Notes: generated from the letters alone by a model not told the origin. A stretch of DNA of 39,119 nt from Deltaproteobacteria bacterium (GCA_019310525.1 JAFDEE010000039.1:1-39119); one strand, 5' to 3'. Counted from the first letter of the stretch, positions 23,774 to 32,465 are shown. Translations and numbers: made by a program.

Positions 23774-24886
23774 ATGAAGAACACCGTCCATCTTAGGCGT
23801 ATCGAGACGTTGAAAAAGAAACTCCATGACATGGCAGTGGACGGGGCCTGGATTATCCGGCCTGAAAACAGGCGCTATCTTTCCGGTTTCAAGGCGGAGG
23901 ACTTTCAGCTCAATGAGTCCTCTGGTTCCCTCCTGATCAGCCGGAAGGCCTGTCTGCTGATCACCGATTCTCGTTACACGGCCGAGGCCGCAAAAGAAGC
24001 CCGGGATTTCGAGATTTACACCCTGAAAAAGGATCTTGCTGAAGAATTTCCATCCTTGGTTGACGGTTTGGGCATAAAGGTTCTGGGATTCGAAGAGGAT
24101 TTTTTGGTTTGGGGTCTCCACCAAAAACTCAACAAAGGTTTGAAGAAACTCCCCGGCAAGGTCCGGCTCACTCCTCTGAAAGGATTGGTGGAGGGCATGA
24201 GGGAGGTCAAGGACCAATCCGAAATCAAGGCCCTGGCCGCCTCGGCCCGCCTGATGGACAGTATCCTGGCAAAGGTGATCGATGAACTCGAACCGGGACT
24301 TACTGAAAAACAGGTTGCATGGCGGATCGAGGAGCTTGCCCGAGAGGCCGGAGCGGATGGAATGGCCTTTCCGAGCATCGTTGCCTCTGGACCCAACAGC
24401 GCCCTTCCCCATGCAGTGCCCACGAAACGTAGACTCCGGAGAAAAGAACCTATAGTGTTCGATGTGGGGATCAATCTGAAAGGATACCGGAGCGACATGA
24501 CCCGGACCGTGTTCCTGGATACCCCTGGACCCAGCTTTCGGAAAATTTATCGAACCGTGAGGGAGGCACAGCTTGCCGCGCTGGAGGTTATCAAGCCGGG
24601 GATTAATACCGCGGAGGTGGATGCGGCGGCCAGAAACCTGATACGGGAATCCGGATTCGGAGAATATTTCGGCCATGCTCTTGGACACGGAGTGGGCCTT
24701 GCCACCCACGAAGGTCCAAGACTCTCCCCCAGAAACCCCGTTGTACTGAAGGAGAACATGGTAGTCACCGTGGAGCCTGGAATCTATATTCCGGGCAAGG
24801 GGGGTGTGAGGCTGGAAGAAATGGTCGTCCTCCGAAAGAACGGGCCCCGTATCCTGACCGGGGATCCCCATTTTTATGATTTCTAA
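23774..24886 (+). CDS. M24 family Xaa-Pro aminopeptidase
   Basis: Cytoplasmic dinuclear-metal aminopeptidase that releases N-terminal residues before proline. 370 aa from ATG 23774, which has GGAGAAG eight nt upstream; the longer frame from 23741 lacks a site. The N-terminal creatinase-like domain (1-125) includes MAVDGAWIIRPENRRYLSGF. The pita-bread domain holds the five metal ligands: Asp in VFDVGINLKGYRSDMTRTVF (two), His in GHALGHGVGLATHE, Glu in VTVEPGIYIPG and Glu in VRLEEMVVL. It precedes xerD by 51 nt. Confidence 0.93.
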   Translation: MKNTVHLRRIETLKKKLHDMAVDGAWIIRPENRRYLSGFKAEDFQLNESSGSLLISRKACLLITDSRYTAEAAKEARDFEIYTLKKDLAEEFPSLVDGLGIKVLGFEEDFLVWGLHQKLNKGLKKLPGKVRLTPLKGLVEGMREVKDQSEIKALAASARLMDSILAKVIDELEPGLTEKQVAWRIEELAREAGADGMAFPSIVASGPNSALPHAVPTKRRLRRKEPIVFDVGINLKGYRSDMTRTVFLDTPGPSFRKIYRTVREAQLAALEVIKPGINTAEVDAAARNLIRESGFGEYFGHALGHGVGLATHEGPRLSPRNPVVLKENMVVTVEPGIYIPGKGGVRLEEMVVLRKNGPRILTGDPHFYDF

Positions 24887-24937
24887 GGTCTTTCCTTTGT
24901 CACGGAAAATCGATTCATACGAGAGGATGGAGATCCC

Positions 24938-25834
24938 ATGAAAAGATTCGAAAAGGATCTCCTGTTGGATAGTTTCATCAGCCACTTGAGGGTGGAACGG
25001 GGTCTGTCCGAAAACACCATTCGGGCTTACAGCGGGGACCTGGGGAGGCTCCTGAGCTTTCTGGAGAAAAAGCGTCTTTCACCCGCATCTGTAACCCGGG
25101 AAAATTTGGAGACTTATGTGGCAACCATTAAACGATCTCTTTCTCCCAGGAGCACCGCACGCAACCTCTCCGCCGTTCGGATGTTTTTCCGATTCCTGGT
25201 CACGGAAGGGATTATTGATCAAAGCCCTGCCAGGTTCCTGGATACACCGAAACTGCCCCGGCGGCTTCCGGACATCCTGAGTCCGAAGGAGGTGGACCTA
25301 TTGCTCTCCCAACCGGACCCCAGGGACCCCCTCGGTTTACGGGACAAGGCCATGCTGGAGCTGCTCTATGCGACGGGCCTGCGGGTTTCGGAACTGGTCG
25401 GTCTCCAGGTGCATCAGGCCAACTTGGAAGCAGGTTACGTGCGCACCATGGGAAAAGGGTCCAAAGAGCGAATGGTTCCCATGGGAACCAAGGCTGCTGA
25501 GAGCCTCCGGGAATACCTCAAGGACGGACGGGGGAAACTCTTGAAAGGGAAAAGGTCCCGCAAACTTTTTCTTAACTCCCGAGGCAAACCCCTGTCGCGT
25601 CAAGGTCTCTGGAAAATCATCAAAAAGTACGGGCGAATGGCCGGCATCAGAAAGGAGATCCGTCCCCACCTGTTGAGGCATTCCTTTGCGAGTCATCTAC
25701 TGGAAGGAGGAGCGGACCTGAGGGCCGTTCAACTTATGCTGGGGCATGCGGACATCACCACAACCCAGATCTACACCCATGTAACCCGAGAGCACCTGAG
25801 AAGAATTCATGAAAGGCATCATCCCAGACCGTGA
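24938..25834 (+). CDS. xerD: Site-specific tyrosine recombinase (XerC/XerD family)
   Basis: 298-aa chromosome-dimer recombinase of standard length. The N-terminal SAM-like core-binding domain (8-90) has HLRVERGLSENTIRAYSGDL. The catalytic domain has all expected residues: Arg in YATGLRVSELVGL, Lys in GKGSKERMVPM, His-x-x-Arg in HLLRHSFASHLLEGGADL, His in LGHADITTTQIY and the nucleophile Tyr in the same motif. XerD acts with XerC at dif to resolve dimers. No mobile-element features surround it, so a housekeeping role is preferred over an integrase. ATG 24938 has a GGAGAT site. Confidence 0.9.
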   Translation: MKRFEKDLLLDSFISHLRVERGLSENTIRAYSGDLGRLLSFLEKKRLSPASVTRENLETYVATIKRSLSPRSTARNLSAVRMFFRFLVTEGIIDQSPARFLDTPKLPRRLPDILSPKEVDLLLSQPDPRDPLGLRDKAMLELLYATGLRVSELVGLQVHQANLEAGYVRTMGKGSKERMVPMGTKAAESLREYLKDGRGKLLKGKRSRKLFLNSRGKPLSRQGLWKIIKKYGRMAGIRKEIRPHLLRHSFASHLLEGGADLRAVQLMLGHADITTTQIYTHVTREHLRRIHERHHPRP

Positions 25835-25942
25835 CGAAGTTTCGTGAAAGCATCACCGAAACGGGGGCTTCCCTCAGACAGCAAGGGAATGGATGGCAGG
25901 GTGTCGGCCCTGGGGAAAACCGGATAAGAAGGCGGGAACTCC

Positions 25943-26536
25943 ATGGCCAAAGTCATTGAACTCAGAGTACGGGGAACGAATGCTCCCGGAAAACTCATAA
26001 CCTCCAGGCCCTGGGAATTCAGATGCTCTCCCTGGATCTCGAAATATTTTCTTCAAGTGCCCAAGGGCCTTTATAAAGAAAAGGGACCGGCGGATTCCCC
26101 GGAGCCCACGCCCAGACACCTGGAAGTGAGGGGAAGCGCGGCTTACACCGTCCAGGCCGCTTTCGCCTATCGACACAACGAGGAAAAGATGCGGGAGGTC
26201 TATTATCTGGCCGGACTTGTGGACTGCATGATCAACCGGGTAAATCCATTGTTGAGAACGAAATTCATAGAGCACCTCTACGAGAAAATCCTGACCATGA
26301 AAGGACTCCTGAATGTCAACTGGTTCGGTACCATGGACCGGGTTCTCCTGCCCCTGGACGGCAGGCTCTTCAACGACCGGGAGTACAGGGAATCCCTTAG
26401 CCGGGCGGGTTCGATGCAAGCCCTGTACCGTGTCATCAGGGAAGGGACGGAAAGCATGTTCGATATTCTTTCACAGGAGTATGTTTTCTTTGTGCCCGAC
26501 AGGGGGAACGGGAATGGAAAAACAATCAGTCGATGA
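25943..26536 (+). CDS. Unknown protein coupled to the adjacent histidine kinase
   Basis: 197 aa, ATG 25943 preceded by GGCGGGA. No signal peptide or membrane segment. The N terminus (MAKVIELRVRGTNAPGKL) looks like a beta strand region. The middle (AAYTVQAAFAYRHNEEKMREVYYLAGLVDCMINRVNPLLR) and the end (MQALYRVIREGTESMFDILSQEYVFFVPDRG) look helical. I do not recognise the family. It overlaps the start of the PAS histidine kinase by 23 nt, so the two are translated together. It may be a ligand- or kinase-modulating partner. No response regulator is adjacent. Confidence 0.75.
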   Translation: MAKVIELRVRGTNAPGKLITSRPWEFRCSPWISKYFLQVPKGLYKEKGPADSPEPTPRHLEVRGSAAYTVQAAFAYRHNEEKMREVYYLAGLVDCMINRVNPLLRTKFIEHLYEKILTMKGLLNVNWFGTMDRVLLPLDGRLFNDREYRESLSRAGSMQALYRVIREGTESMFDILSQEYVFFVPDRGNGNGKTISR

Positions 26537-28037
26537 TCTCCGGAAAGAAGTAAAGCGATTGAAACAGCATCTGGAGGAAAAGACACGTGAAATCGAATCG
26601 CTGAAATGGTCACGCCTCTTTCTTGAATCGATCTTTGACGGTATCAGTGATGAGATCTTGATTTTGGATGATGACTATACCATCCTGAATGCCAACAAGA
26701 CCTTCCTGGAGAACTACGGGCTGGAAAAAGACAGGGCCGTAGGGAAGAAATGTTATGAGATCAAGCAACATTCGGGAGGCCCATGTGCCTGGGAAAACAC
26801 CACCTGTCCTCTGGACGAGGCCAGGAACACCGCCAAACGGGTGAAGATGACCCATGAACATACTCCTGACGGGGAGAATGCAAAGAAGTTCCTGATCGAC
26901 ATGTTTCCCATCGTCCTGGAGAACGGGCGCATTTCCTGCTTTGCAGAGATCGCCCGAGAGTTGACGGATTACAAGGCCTTGGCGAGGAGGCTCCAGGCCT
27001 CGGAAAAGCGTTTCCGGGCTATCCTGGACACAGCCACCAACGCCATCCTCAGTATCGACGAAAGCCATCGGATCATCCTTTTTAACAAGGCCGCACAAAG
27101 AATTTTCGGCTATTCTCCTCTGGAGATCCTTGGAAAGGACCTAGGCATCCTCATTCCTGAGCGTTACGGAGACCACCATGTCTTTGTGAAGCGATTCCTG
27201 GAGCGCAGGGAATCTGAGATCATGGGGAAAACTTTGTCTCTTGCCGCCCTTCATAAGGAAGGATGGGAATTCCCTGTCGAACTCAGTCTTTCCCATATAG
27301 AATTGGACGGAAGAACCACTTTCACCGCCATCATCAGGGACGTTTCGGAAAGACGGCATCTCGAGAAGAAACTCCTCCAATCCGAACGGTTGGCGGCCGT
27401 GGGACAGGCCGTGGCCCATGTGGCCCACGAAATCAAAAACCCCCTCATGATCATAGGTGGATTCACCAGCCAGTTGAAAAAGAGTCTGACCGGCGAAAAG
27501 GATCTTCACAAGCTGAACATGATCCTGGACGAGGTGGGCAGGCTGGAGAGGCTTGTGGCCGGGCTGGGCGATTTTACAAAAACCTATCGCCTTACAAAAA
27601 AAATGGCGAACGTAAACGATATCCTGCGAGACGTCATGAAGATCATGGCCGAGGTCTATCCTCCCAATCGTTACGGTTTCAGGGAGGAACTCTCTGACCA
27701 AATCCAGGAGATCCACTGCGATCCTGATAAGCTGAAACAGGTCTTTATTAACATTGTCTCGAACGGCTTCCAGGCCATGAACGAGGGTGGAAAGATCGCC
27801 GTTTCAACAGAGAGTATCCCGGAGGGAGTGGAGATCCGGATCAGCGACGAGGGGGTTGGAATCCCGGAAGAAGACCTCCATCACATCTTCGAGCCTTTTT
27901 ACACCACACGGGAAAGAGGCTCAGGGCTGGGTCTCCCAATCTCATATAAAATCGTGGAAGCCCATGAAGGGGACATATCGGCCGTCAGTCGACCTGGAAA
28001 AGGAACCACCTTCATTATAAGACTGCCTGCCTGCTGA
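26514..28037 (+). CDS. Soluble PAS-PAS sensor histidine kinase
   Basis: 507 aa from ATG 26514, which follows AGGGGGAAC; an upstream in-frame start at 26313 lies wholly in the previous gene. Order of domains: short coiled coil (1-32), PAS1 (33-155) with C80, C91 and C98 in a GKKCYEIK...GGPCAWENTTCPL pattern, PAS2 (165-285) with FNKAAQRIFGYSPLEILGKDL, HisKA with phospho-acceptor H305 (AHVAHEIKNPL), and HATPase (N box FINIVSNGFQAM, DEGVGIPEE, GSGLGLPISYKIVEAHEG). No membrane helix, so it senses a cytoplasmic signal. The three cysteines in PAS1 suggest redox or metal sensing. Its response regulator is encoded elsewhere. Confidence 0.92.
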   Translation: MEKQSVDDLRKEVKRLKQHLEEKTREIESLKWSRLFLESIFDGISDEILILDDDYTILNANKTFLENYGLEKDRAVGKKCYEIKQHSGGPCAWENTTCPLDEARNTAKRVKMTHEHTPDGENAKKFLIDMFPIVLENGRISCFAEIARELTDYKALARRLQASEKRFRAILDTATNAILSIDESHRIILFNKAAQRIFGYSPLEILGKDLGILIPERYGDHHVFVKRFLERRESEIMGKTLSLAALHKEGWEFPVELSLSHIELDGRTTFTAIIRDVSERRHLEKKLLQSERLAAVGQAVAHVAHEIKNPLMIIGGFTSQLKKSLTGEKDLHKLNMILDEVGRLERLVAGLGDFTKTYRLTKKMANVNDILRDVMKIMAEVYPPNRYGFREELSDQIQEIHCDPDKLKQVFINIVSNGFQAMNEGGKIAVSTESIPEGVEIRISDEGVGIPEEDLHHIFEPFYTTRERGSGLGLPISYKIVEAHEGDISAVSRPGKGTTFIIRLPAC

Positions 28038-28147
28038 TCCATCCCCCCATTAATCCCGCACAACCCTTCCATATTAAACGATAATTTGACTTAAAAATCA
28101 GAATGTTAGAGCGAAACAAAAGGGAAGCTTTTTTTCGACATTTTTAT

Positions 28148-28176
28148 TTGACTTGTTCTGACAATATTGATAAAAA
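28148..28176 (+). promoter_or_regulatory. Promoter of the initiator tRNA gene
   Basis: TTGACT (28148-28153), a 17-nt spacer, then TAAAAA (28171-28176) lie 12 nt before the first base of the tRNA, the right distance for a short 5' leader. The surroundings are AT-rich. Confidence 0.5.
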
Positions 28177-28187
28177 TGATTTCTTAT

Positions 28188-28264
<77 letters not shown>

Positions 28265-28272
28265 GCAAAATC

Positions 28273-28303
28273 AAGGGTCGACCTTTTTGGTTGACCCTTT
28301 TTT
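28273..28303 (+). terminator. Intrinsic terminator after tRNA-fMet
   Basis: Stem AAGGGTCGACC with GGTTGACCCTT, a five-T loop, then a run of T. It begins nine nt after the CCA end. It should end transcription of the tRNA, which appears to be a single-gene unit. The following stretch to 28590 contains no gene I can support. Confidence 0.8.
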
Positions 28304-28573
28304 CGTCTCTGGTTGCACAAGGTTAGGTTGCGGAGTGCCAATGTCGCCGTTTCCATCGGCTGATAACCCATGGCCGATGCCCAGATCCCATTCAGCTTTT
28401 GCAGCTGTGTTGCCCGGCTCGGTCGCCGGCCGCACAGGTTCAATTTAAACCCCCTATCGTTTTTAACCATTCGACACCCCTCCCTATCTGGTCAATAAAG
28501 ATTCGTTGTTCGGTGTGTACACATTTTTTGGGAAAGACCACTCGCCCTTCTCACAAGGCCGGAACCTCCCTCC

Positions 28574-28618
28574 TTGACTGGGTCGCAAGAAGCTGATATT
28601 TATTATAATTGGTATGAT
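28574..28618 (+). promoter_or_regulatory. Promoter/operator region of the small-protein pair
   Basis: TTGACT (28574-28579) with a 17-nt spacer reaches TATTTA (28597-28602). A perfect TATAAT (28604-28609) and a TATGAT (28613-28618) follow closely. TTAT ... ATAA half-sites are symmetric across 28603-28620. Autoregulatory RHH proteins often bind such overlapping boxes, which is an inference here. Confidence 0.4.
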
Positions 28619-28647
28619 AATGTTAATAGCACATTAAGGAGGAACTA

Positions 28648-28920
28648 ATGCCTACAAAGACAGAACGGATTACCATTCTTGGAACGCCGGAGTTTAAGGC
28701 ATTCTTGGTTACCCAGGCAAAAAAACAAGGAATCAGCCTTTCGGAGTTTGTGCGTCGGCGTTGCATGAGAGAATCAGAGGACGATGAGCAGGAGATTCTT
28801 TCCCAACTGCTCAAAGAGCTCAAGGCGGCCACGAAAAAGGCAAAAAGCTCACTGGAAAAAGGCATAGCGGATGCAAAGAAAATTCTTTCAGAAATGAGGG
28901 TGAAGCATGAGTGCGATTAA
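28648..28920 (+). CDS. Ribbon-helix-helix-like small protein
   Basis: 90 aa, ATG 28648 with an excellent AAGGAGGAA site. Residues 6-42 (ERITILGTPEFKAFLVTQ then QGISLSEFVRRRC) have the strand-helix-helix pattern of CopG/Arc-type DNA-binding proteins. The remaining half is a charged helix (EILSQLLKELKAATKKAKSS...) likely to form a coiled coil. It overlaps the next small gene by 14 nt. The layout (tiny DNA-binding protein plus tiny partner, AT-rich operator) resembles a toxin-antitoxin or partition-like module, but neither product matches a toxin I recognise. Confidence 0.75.
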   Translation: MPTKTERITILGTPEFKAFLVTQAKKQGISLSEFVRRRCMRESEDDEQEILSQLLKELKAATKKAKSSLEKGIADAKKILSEMRVKHECD

Positions 28921-29086
28921 AGAGGCCATATCCGCGATGAGAGAGGTCCTGCTTCTGACGGGTAAGGTAGACCGGGTCGGGTCATTGCTCAGCCAGATAT
29001 CCGATGAATTGCGGGACCACGATAGGAGGTTGGTTCGGCTGGAAACATTAGTGGAGGCTGCCCAAAAGCGGCAGTCGCATGATTGA
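28907..29086 (+). CDS. 59-residue coiled-coil partner protein
   Basis: A short frame from ATG 28907 to TGA 29084-29086. The start overlaps the upstream gene, with GAGGGTGAAG as its ribosome site. The product (MSAIKEAISAMREVLLLTGK, then VDRVGSLLSQISDELRDHDR, then RLVRLETLVEAAQKRQSHD) is a nearly continuous amphipathic helix with heptad leucines and valines. It has no membrane segment. Similar tiny coiled-coil proteins occur beside RHH proteins, and I treat the two as one functional unit. Function unknown. Confidence 0.7.
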   Translation: MSAIKEAISAMREVLLLTGKVDRVGSLLSQISDELRDHDRRLVRLETLVEAAQKRQSHD

Positions 29087-29235
29087 CGGGTGAGGCATTT
29101 TCCCAATAAAAAACCCATATTGGGTCAGTGGTAGTTTTACGCAGAGAGGTTCCGCCAATCATTTTCCGGATTTTTTAATGGCTATGGGCGGTGTTTTAGT
29201 AATCTTATATTGGTAGCTAACTGGAGGGACGCACC

Positions 29236-29766
29236 ATGGACAAACGCATACAGATCGTCGAGGGAGACATCACCCGGCAGGAGGTGGACGCCATTGTTAA
29301 CGCGGCGAACAATTCCCTGCTGGGCGGTGGCGGAGTCGATGGGGCCATTCATAGGGCGGCTGGGCCGGAACTCCTGGAGGAAACCCGCAAGATCGGTGGA
29401 TGCCCGACCGGTGAGGCACGTGTCAGCAAGGGCTACCGGCTCCCTGCCAAGTGGGTCATTCATACCGTGGGTCCCGTCTGGACCGGGGGGCAAAGAAACG
29501 AAGAGGCCCTCCTGGCCGGTTGCTACCGCAGCAGTCTAAAGGCCGCCGTTGACCTGGGTGTGAAATCCATCGCTTTTCCGTCCATCAGTACGGGGGCCTA
29601 CGGGTTCCCCCTGGAAAGGGCCACGGAAATCGCCCTTGAGGAGACCCGAAAATTCCTTCAAGAAGACCAAACCCTGGAAAAGGTGGTCTTCGTCTGCTTC
29701 GGAGAAAAGGTCTATCGGACTTACCGGGAGATCGCCTCCAGGATCTTCGGGGAACAGCCTGGATAA
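29236..29766 (+). CDS. Macro-domain protein (O-acetyl-ADP-ribose deacetylase-like)
   Basis: 176-aa single macro domain. It binds ADP-ribose and probably hydrolyses O-acetyl-ADP-ribose or ADP-ribosyl esters, as YmdB does. Motifs: IQIVEGDITRQEVDAIVNAAN (adenine and ribose contacts), NNSLLGGGGVDGAIHRAAG (glycine loop with catalytic Asp), CPTGEARVSKGYRLPAKWVIH, and AFPSISTGAYGFPLERATEIA (phosphate loop). The length is normal. ATG 29236 follows GGAGGGACGC. It has no sirtuin or ADP-ribosyltransferase neighbour, so it is probably a stand-alone housekeeping hydrolase. Confidence 0.93.
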   Translation: MDKRIQIVEGDITRQEVDAIVNAANNSLLGGGGVDGAIHRAAGPELLEETRKIGGCPTGEARVSKGYRLPAKWVIHTVGPVWTGGQRNEEALLAGCYRSSLKAAVDLGVKSIAFPSISTGAYGFPLERATEIALEETRKFLQEDQTLEKVVFVCFGEKVYRTYREIASRIFGEQPG

Positions 29767-29775
29767 AACAGGGGC

Positions 29776-30027
29776 CTAGTCCTCATCCTTCAGGAAATAG
29801 CGGTGGTACTCCTTTTCGGTAAGATAGGTCTTGAGCAACCGTCCCAGGAGGTTGAAGAGGCCCTCCAAGTCCTCGTCGGACATCCGCCTTCGGATCAGGG
29901 ACATGTGATCATCGTCTGAAAATTTCTGCAGGTAATAGGTCAGGGTGTACTCGTTCACCTCCCTGCTGAGGCCGAACCCGACAAGGCCATCGTATTTCTC
30001 GACGAAGCGGTGGTGGTGTTTGGGCAT
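29776..30027 (-). CDS. Small uncharacterised cytoplasmic protein
   Basis: 83 aa, no signal or membrane segment. It starts with a His-rich stretch (MPKHHHRFVEKYDGLVGFGL) and continues as predicted helices (EVNEYTLTYYLQKFSDDDHM, RRRMSDEDLEGLFNLLGRLL), ending YHRYFLKDED. The sequence is compositionally normal for a real protein, and a GGAG-type site (GGAGCCCAG in the antisense reading) precedes the ATG. It ends 9 nt from the converging macro-domain gene and begins 24 nt after the glycosyltransferase stop, so it is probably co-transcribed with it. Function unknown. Confidence 0.65.
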   Translation of the reverse strand: MPKHHHRFVEKYDGLVGFGLSREVNEYTLTYYLQKFSDDDHMSLIRRRMSDEDLEGLFNLLGRLLKTYLTEKEYHRYFLKDED

Positions 30028-30051
30028 GGACTGGGCTCCTTTGCGTTCTGA

Positions 30052-31317
30052 TCATTCCAGGAATTCCGTTGCCTTGGGAAATGGGGCCTGGAATGCAAGG
30101 GTTCGGTATAGAGAGGCGATATCCCCCAGGAGCCTTTCCCGGCCATAGGTATCCACGGCAAAACGGCGGGAGGATTCCAGGAGCCGCCCCTTTTCCGGAT
30201 CTTTCAGGTTTAGGAGATATTTCAACCCTTCAGTCAGGCCCCGCGCATCGTTCTTGCGGCAAAGCACTCCCCGCTCGCCGATCAGAAAATTCCCTTTGAG
30301 GGGGGCACCCCTTTCCTTTCCAAGGAGCAGGTCCCTTACACCCCCCGCATCCGTCGCCGCGACCGGTACGGAGGCGGCCATGGCCTCGATAATGGAAACC
30401 GGCGTTCCTTCGTTATCGGAAGTGAGAACCAGAACGTCCAGGTCAGCGTAAACGGGGCCCAGATCCTTGATCCATCCGCAAAACCTCACATGCCCTTCCA
30501 GGCCCTTTTCCCTGCAATAGGCCTCCAGTTCTCTTCTCAGCTCACCGTCCCCCACCACCACGAACACGACAGAAAGGCCGGGATTCTGTTCTAGAAACAG
30601 CCCCGCGGCATCAATGAACATCCTGTGGTTTTTGATCGGGACCAAGCGGCCCACGATACCCACCAACAGGGGCTCTCCATCCAGCCCGAGGTCTTTCCTG
30701 AACCGCCCCTTCCACTTGGAGACTCCCAGGAACGGGCCGAGATCAAAACCCAGACCAATGGTCCGAACCTTCTCCGGGGGTGCGATTCGGTACTTCCTGC
30801 ACAATTCCTGTTTTTGAGTCTCACTGATGGCGATGATGAAATCCGTTTTCCAGGCGAGAAACCGCTCAATCAGGATGAAAAGGGATGACATCAGTGGTCT
30901 GAAATAGCCTTCGAACACATTCCCATGGAATGTATGGACAATTCTGATCTTTCTTGAAAAGCGCAACAAACTGCAAAGAATCGCCGCTGCCCGGCCCAGA
31001 GTGCCTGCCTTGGCCGTGTGGGTGTGCACGATATCCGGCCGTTCCCGCCAAAGGATGCGGAGGAGTTTCCAAAAGGCCTTCAAATCCAGGAGCGGGCGGA
31101 TTTCCCTTTGAAGTTCCGGGATGACGATAGGCTTTACCGATGCAGATTCGAACAGATATCCCATGTCTCCTTCATCGGGCGAAATGCGGCCCGTGACCAG
31201 CCTGGATCGGAATCCGTATTCATCCAGTCCCTCCGTCAACAAATGCACATGGATGGCCGGCCCGCCGATATTCAGCCGCGCGATCACCCGCATTATCTTT
31301 ATCGGTCTCAGTCTCAT
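30052..31317 (-). CDS. Family 4 glycosyltransferase
   Basis: 421-aa GT-B enzyme using an activated sugar donor, probably for a surface polysaccharide or glycolipid. The N-terminal acceptor domain has MRVIARLNIGGPAIHVHLL and DIVHTHTAKAGTLGRAAA. The C-terminal donor domain has LLVGIVGRLVPIKNHRMFIDAA, VVFVVVGDGELRRELEAYCR and the GT4 signature VLTSDNEGTPVSIIEAMAASVPVAATDAGGVRDLL, with the E-x7-E pair. The true start may be Met9 (MRVIARLN), since the first eight residues are not conserved-looking. No other polysaccharide gene is nearby, so the product cannot be named. Confidence 0.92.
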   Translation of the reverse strand: MRLRPIKIMRVIARLNIGGPAIHVHLLTEGLDEYGFRSRLVTGRISPDEGDMGYLFESASVKPIVIPELQREIRPLLDLKAFWKLLRILWRERPDIVHTHTAKAGTLGRAAAILCSLLRFSRKIRIVHTFHGNVFEGYFRPLMSSLFILIERFLAWKTDFIIAISETQKQELCRKYRIAPPEKVRTIGLGFDLGPFLGVSKWKGRFRKDLGLDGEPLLVGIVGRLVPIKNHRMFIDAAGLFLEQNPGLSVVFVVVGDGELRRELEAYCREKGLEGHVRFCGWIKDLGPVYADLDVLVLTSDNEGTPVSIIEAMAASVPVAATDAGGVRDLLLGKERGAPLKGNFLIGERGVLCRKNDARGLTEGLKYLLNLKDPEKGRLLESSRRFAVDTYGRERLLGDIASLYRTLAFQAPFPKATEFLE

Positions 31318-31536
31318 CTCCGGATCTTCTATAGAGCGCTCTGAAAAGGCTCCAGTGCTTGATGACAGGCGGTCCCGGGGTCCCTGACCGGGCGACTCGG
31401 CACGGTAAAAGGGGAAAAACCGTCCCCACCCTTTGAAGACCGTCTCTTTTCACTCTTAGGGCGTCAAATATCGTAAGAAGTCATCATACGGGAAAGGGGC
31501 CACTGTTTCAATCCTTTCCCTTCCCGGGGCACAAAA

Positions 31537-32034
31537 CTATCGTGATGGCATACCTTCCGGGTTCAAGCAGGAGAGAAAGACTTCACCACCGGCAGCCAGG
31601 GAGAAAATCGCGTCATCCACCTTGAAACGGCACTCCAGGATTTCGTCTTCCGTTCCGAGGAAGCCTTCTGTACGGGTTTCCGGCAATCCGAGCCTGAAGG
31701 AAGTCTCCGGAGGGATTACCCGGTTCATGACCCTGCCGGCGATGGTGTTCAAGAGTTCCGCCAGGAGATCGAGCAAGGTCTGCTCGGGGATCTCTTCCTC
31801 ATCCGTATTGAAGAGCATCCTGGCCATGTCGGCTACCGACGACCTAGGGGCCTCGAGGCACATTTCCCCGGGAAAAGGATCGTTTATCAGCAGGCTGGTC
31901 TTCAAAACTTCCGGCTCCGGCCCTGGTGCCTCGGGGAACTCTACCTGGAGCACCTCCAGGAAAAACATTTCTTCGAATGTCTCCGCCACCGCCGAAGCCA
32001 TGACCTCTCGCAATCTGTTCATACTGTCGATCAT
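31537..32034 (-). CDS. CheX-like chemotaxis phosphatase
   Basis: 165 aa from ATG 32034, which overlaps the stop of the CheY-like gene (ATGA) and has a GGGAGG site. The frame extends upstream, but only through sequence that encodes CheY in another phase. The CheC/CheX phosphatase motif is present once: LLAELLNTIAGRVMNRVIPPE, with the E-x2-N pair needed for hydrolysis of CheY-phosphate. A single copy fits CheX better than CheC. The neighbouring receiver is its obvious substrate. It is the last gene of the chemosensory operon. Confidence 0.82.
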   Translation of the reverse strand: MIDSMNRLREVMASAVAETFEEMFFLEVLQVEFPEAPGPEPEVLKTSLLINDPFPGEMCLEAPRSSVADMARMLFNTDEEEIPEQTLLDLLAELLNTIAGRVMNRVIPPETSFRLGLPETRTEGFLGTEDEILECRFKVDDAIFSLAAGGEVFLSCLNPEGMPSR

Positions 32035-32465
32035 TCGGATCCCTCCCATACCTCTGGAGAAGCGGGTGTTCCTGCACCCCACTGCCCCATCCCCTCCACC
32101 AAGTCGCTGATCGACCGGCTCAGTTCCCCGGGGGATACCGGCTTCCCGATCACGGCCCGTGCCCCAAGGGCGAGGACTTCCTTTTCCTTGGCGGGATTTC
32201 CCGCACTTGAAACCATTATAACCGGAATATCATGGGTCTTAGGGCTCCCCTTTAACCACCGCAAGAAGGTCTCTCCGTCCATGACAGGCATGTTCAGATC
32301 CGTAACCACGAGGTCCACTGGTTCCTTCTTGAGAAGCGAGAGGGCCTCCCTCCCGTTCCCTGCTTCGAAAAAGGCCGCGTCCGGCAGACCGGCGATCTGG
32401 AGACATCGCTTGATCACCATCCTCGCGGTATTGGAGTCATCTACGATGAGGACCTTTTTCATCAC
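32031..32465 (-). CDS. CheY-like single-domain response regulator
   Basis: 144 aa: one receiver domain plus a short tail. Acid pocket and phospho-acceptor are visible: VLIVDDSNTARMVIKRCL (D9, D10), VTDLNMPVMDGETFLRWL (phospho-Asp in VTDLN), switch residue Ser in VIMVSSAGNPAKEKE, and Lys in ARAVIGKPVSPGEL. There is no output domain, so it works by protein contact. Its start overlaps the HDOD gene stop by 4 nt, and its stop overlaps the CheX-like start by 4 nt. Confidence 0.92.
   Translation of the reverse strand: MMKKVLIVDDSNTARMVIKRCLQIAGLPDAAFFEAGNGREALSLLKKEPVDLVVTDLNMPVMDGETFLRWLKGSPKTHDIPVIMVSSAGNPAKEKEVLALGARAVIGKPVSPGELSRSISDLVEGMGQWGAGTPASPEVWEGSE

Noticed and set aside
23756-24985. 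409-codon minus-strand frame
   Set aside because: Shadow of the M24 aminopeptidase; its translation has no recognisable domain and the opposite strand has all metal ligands.
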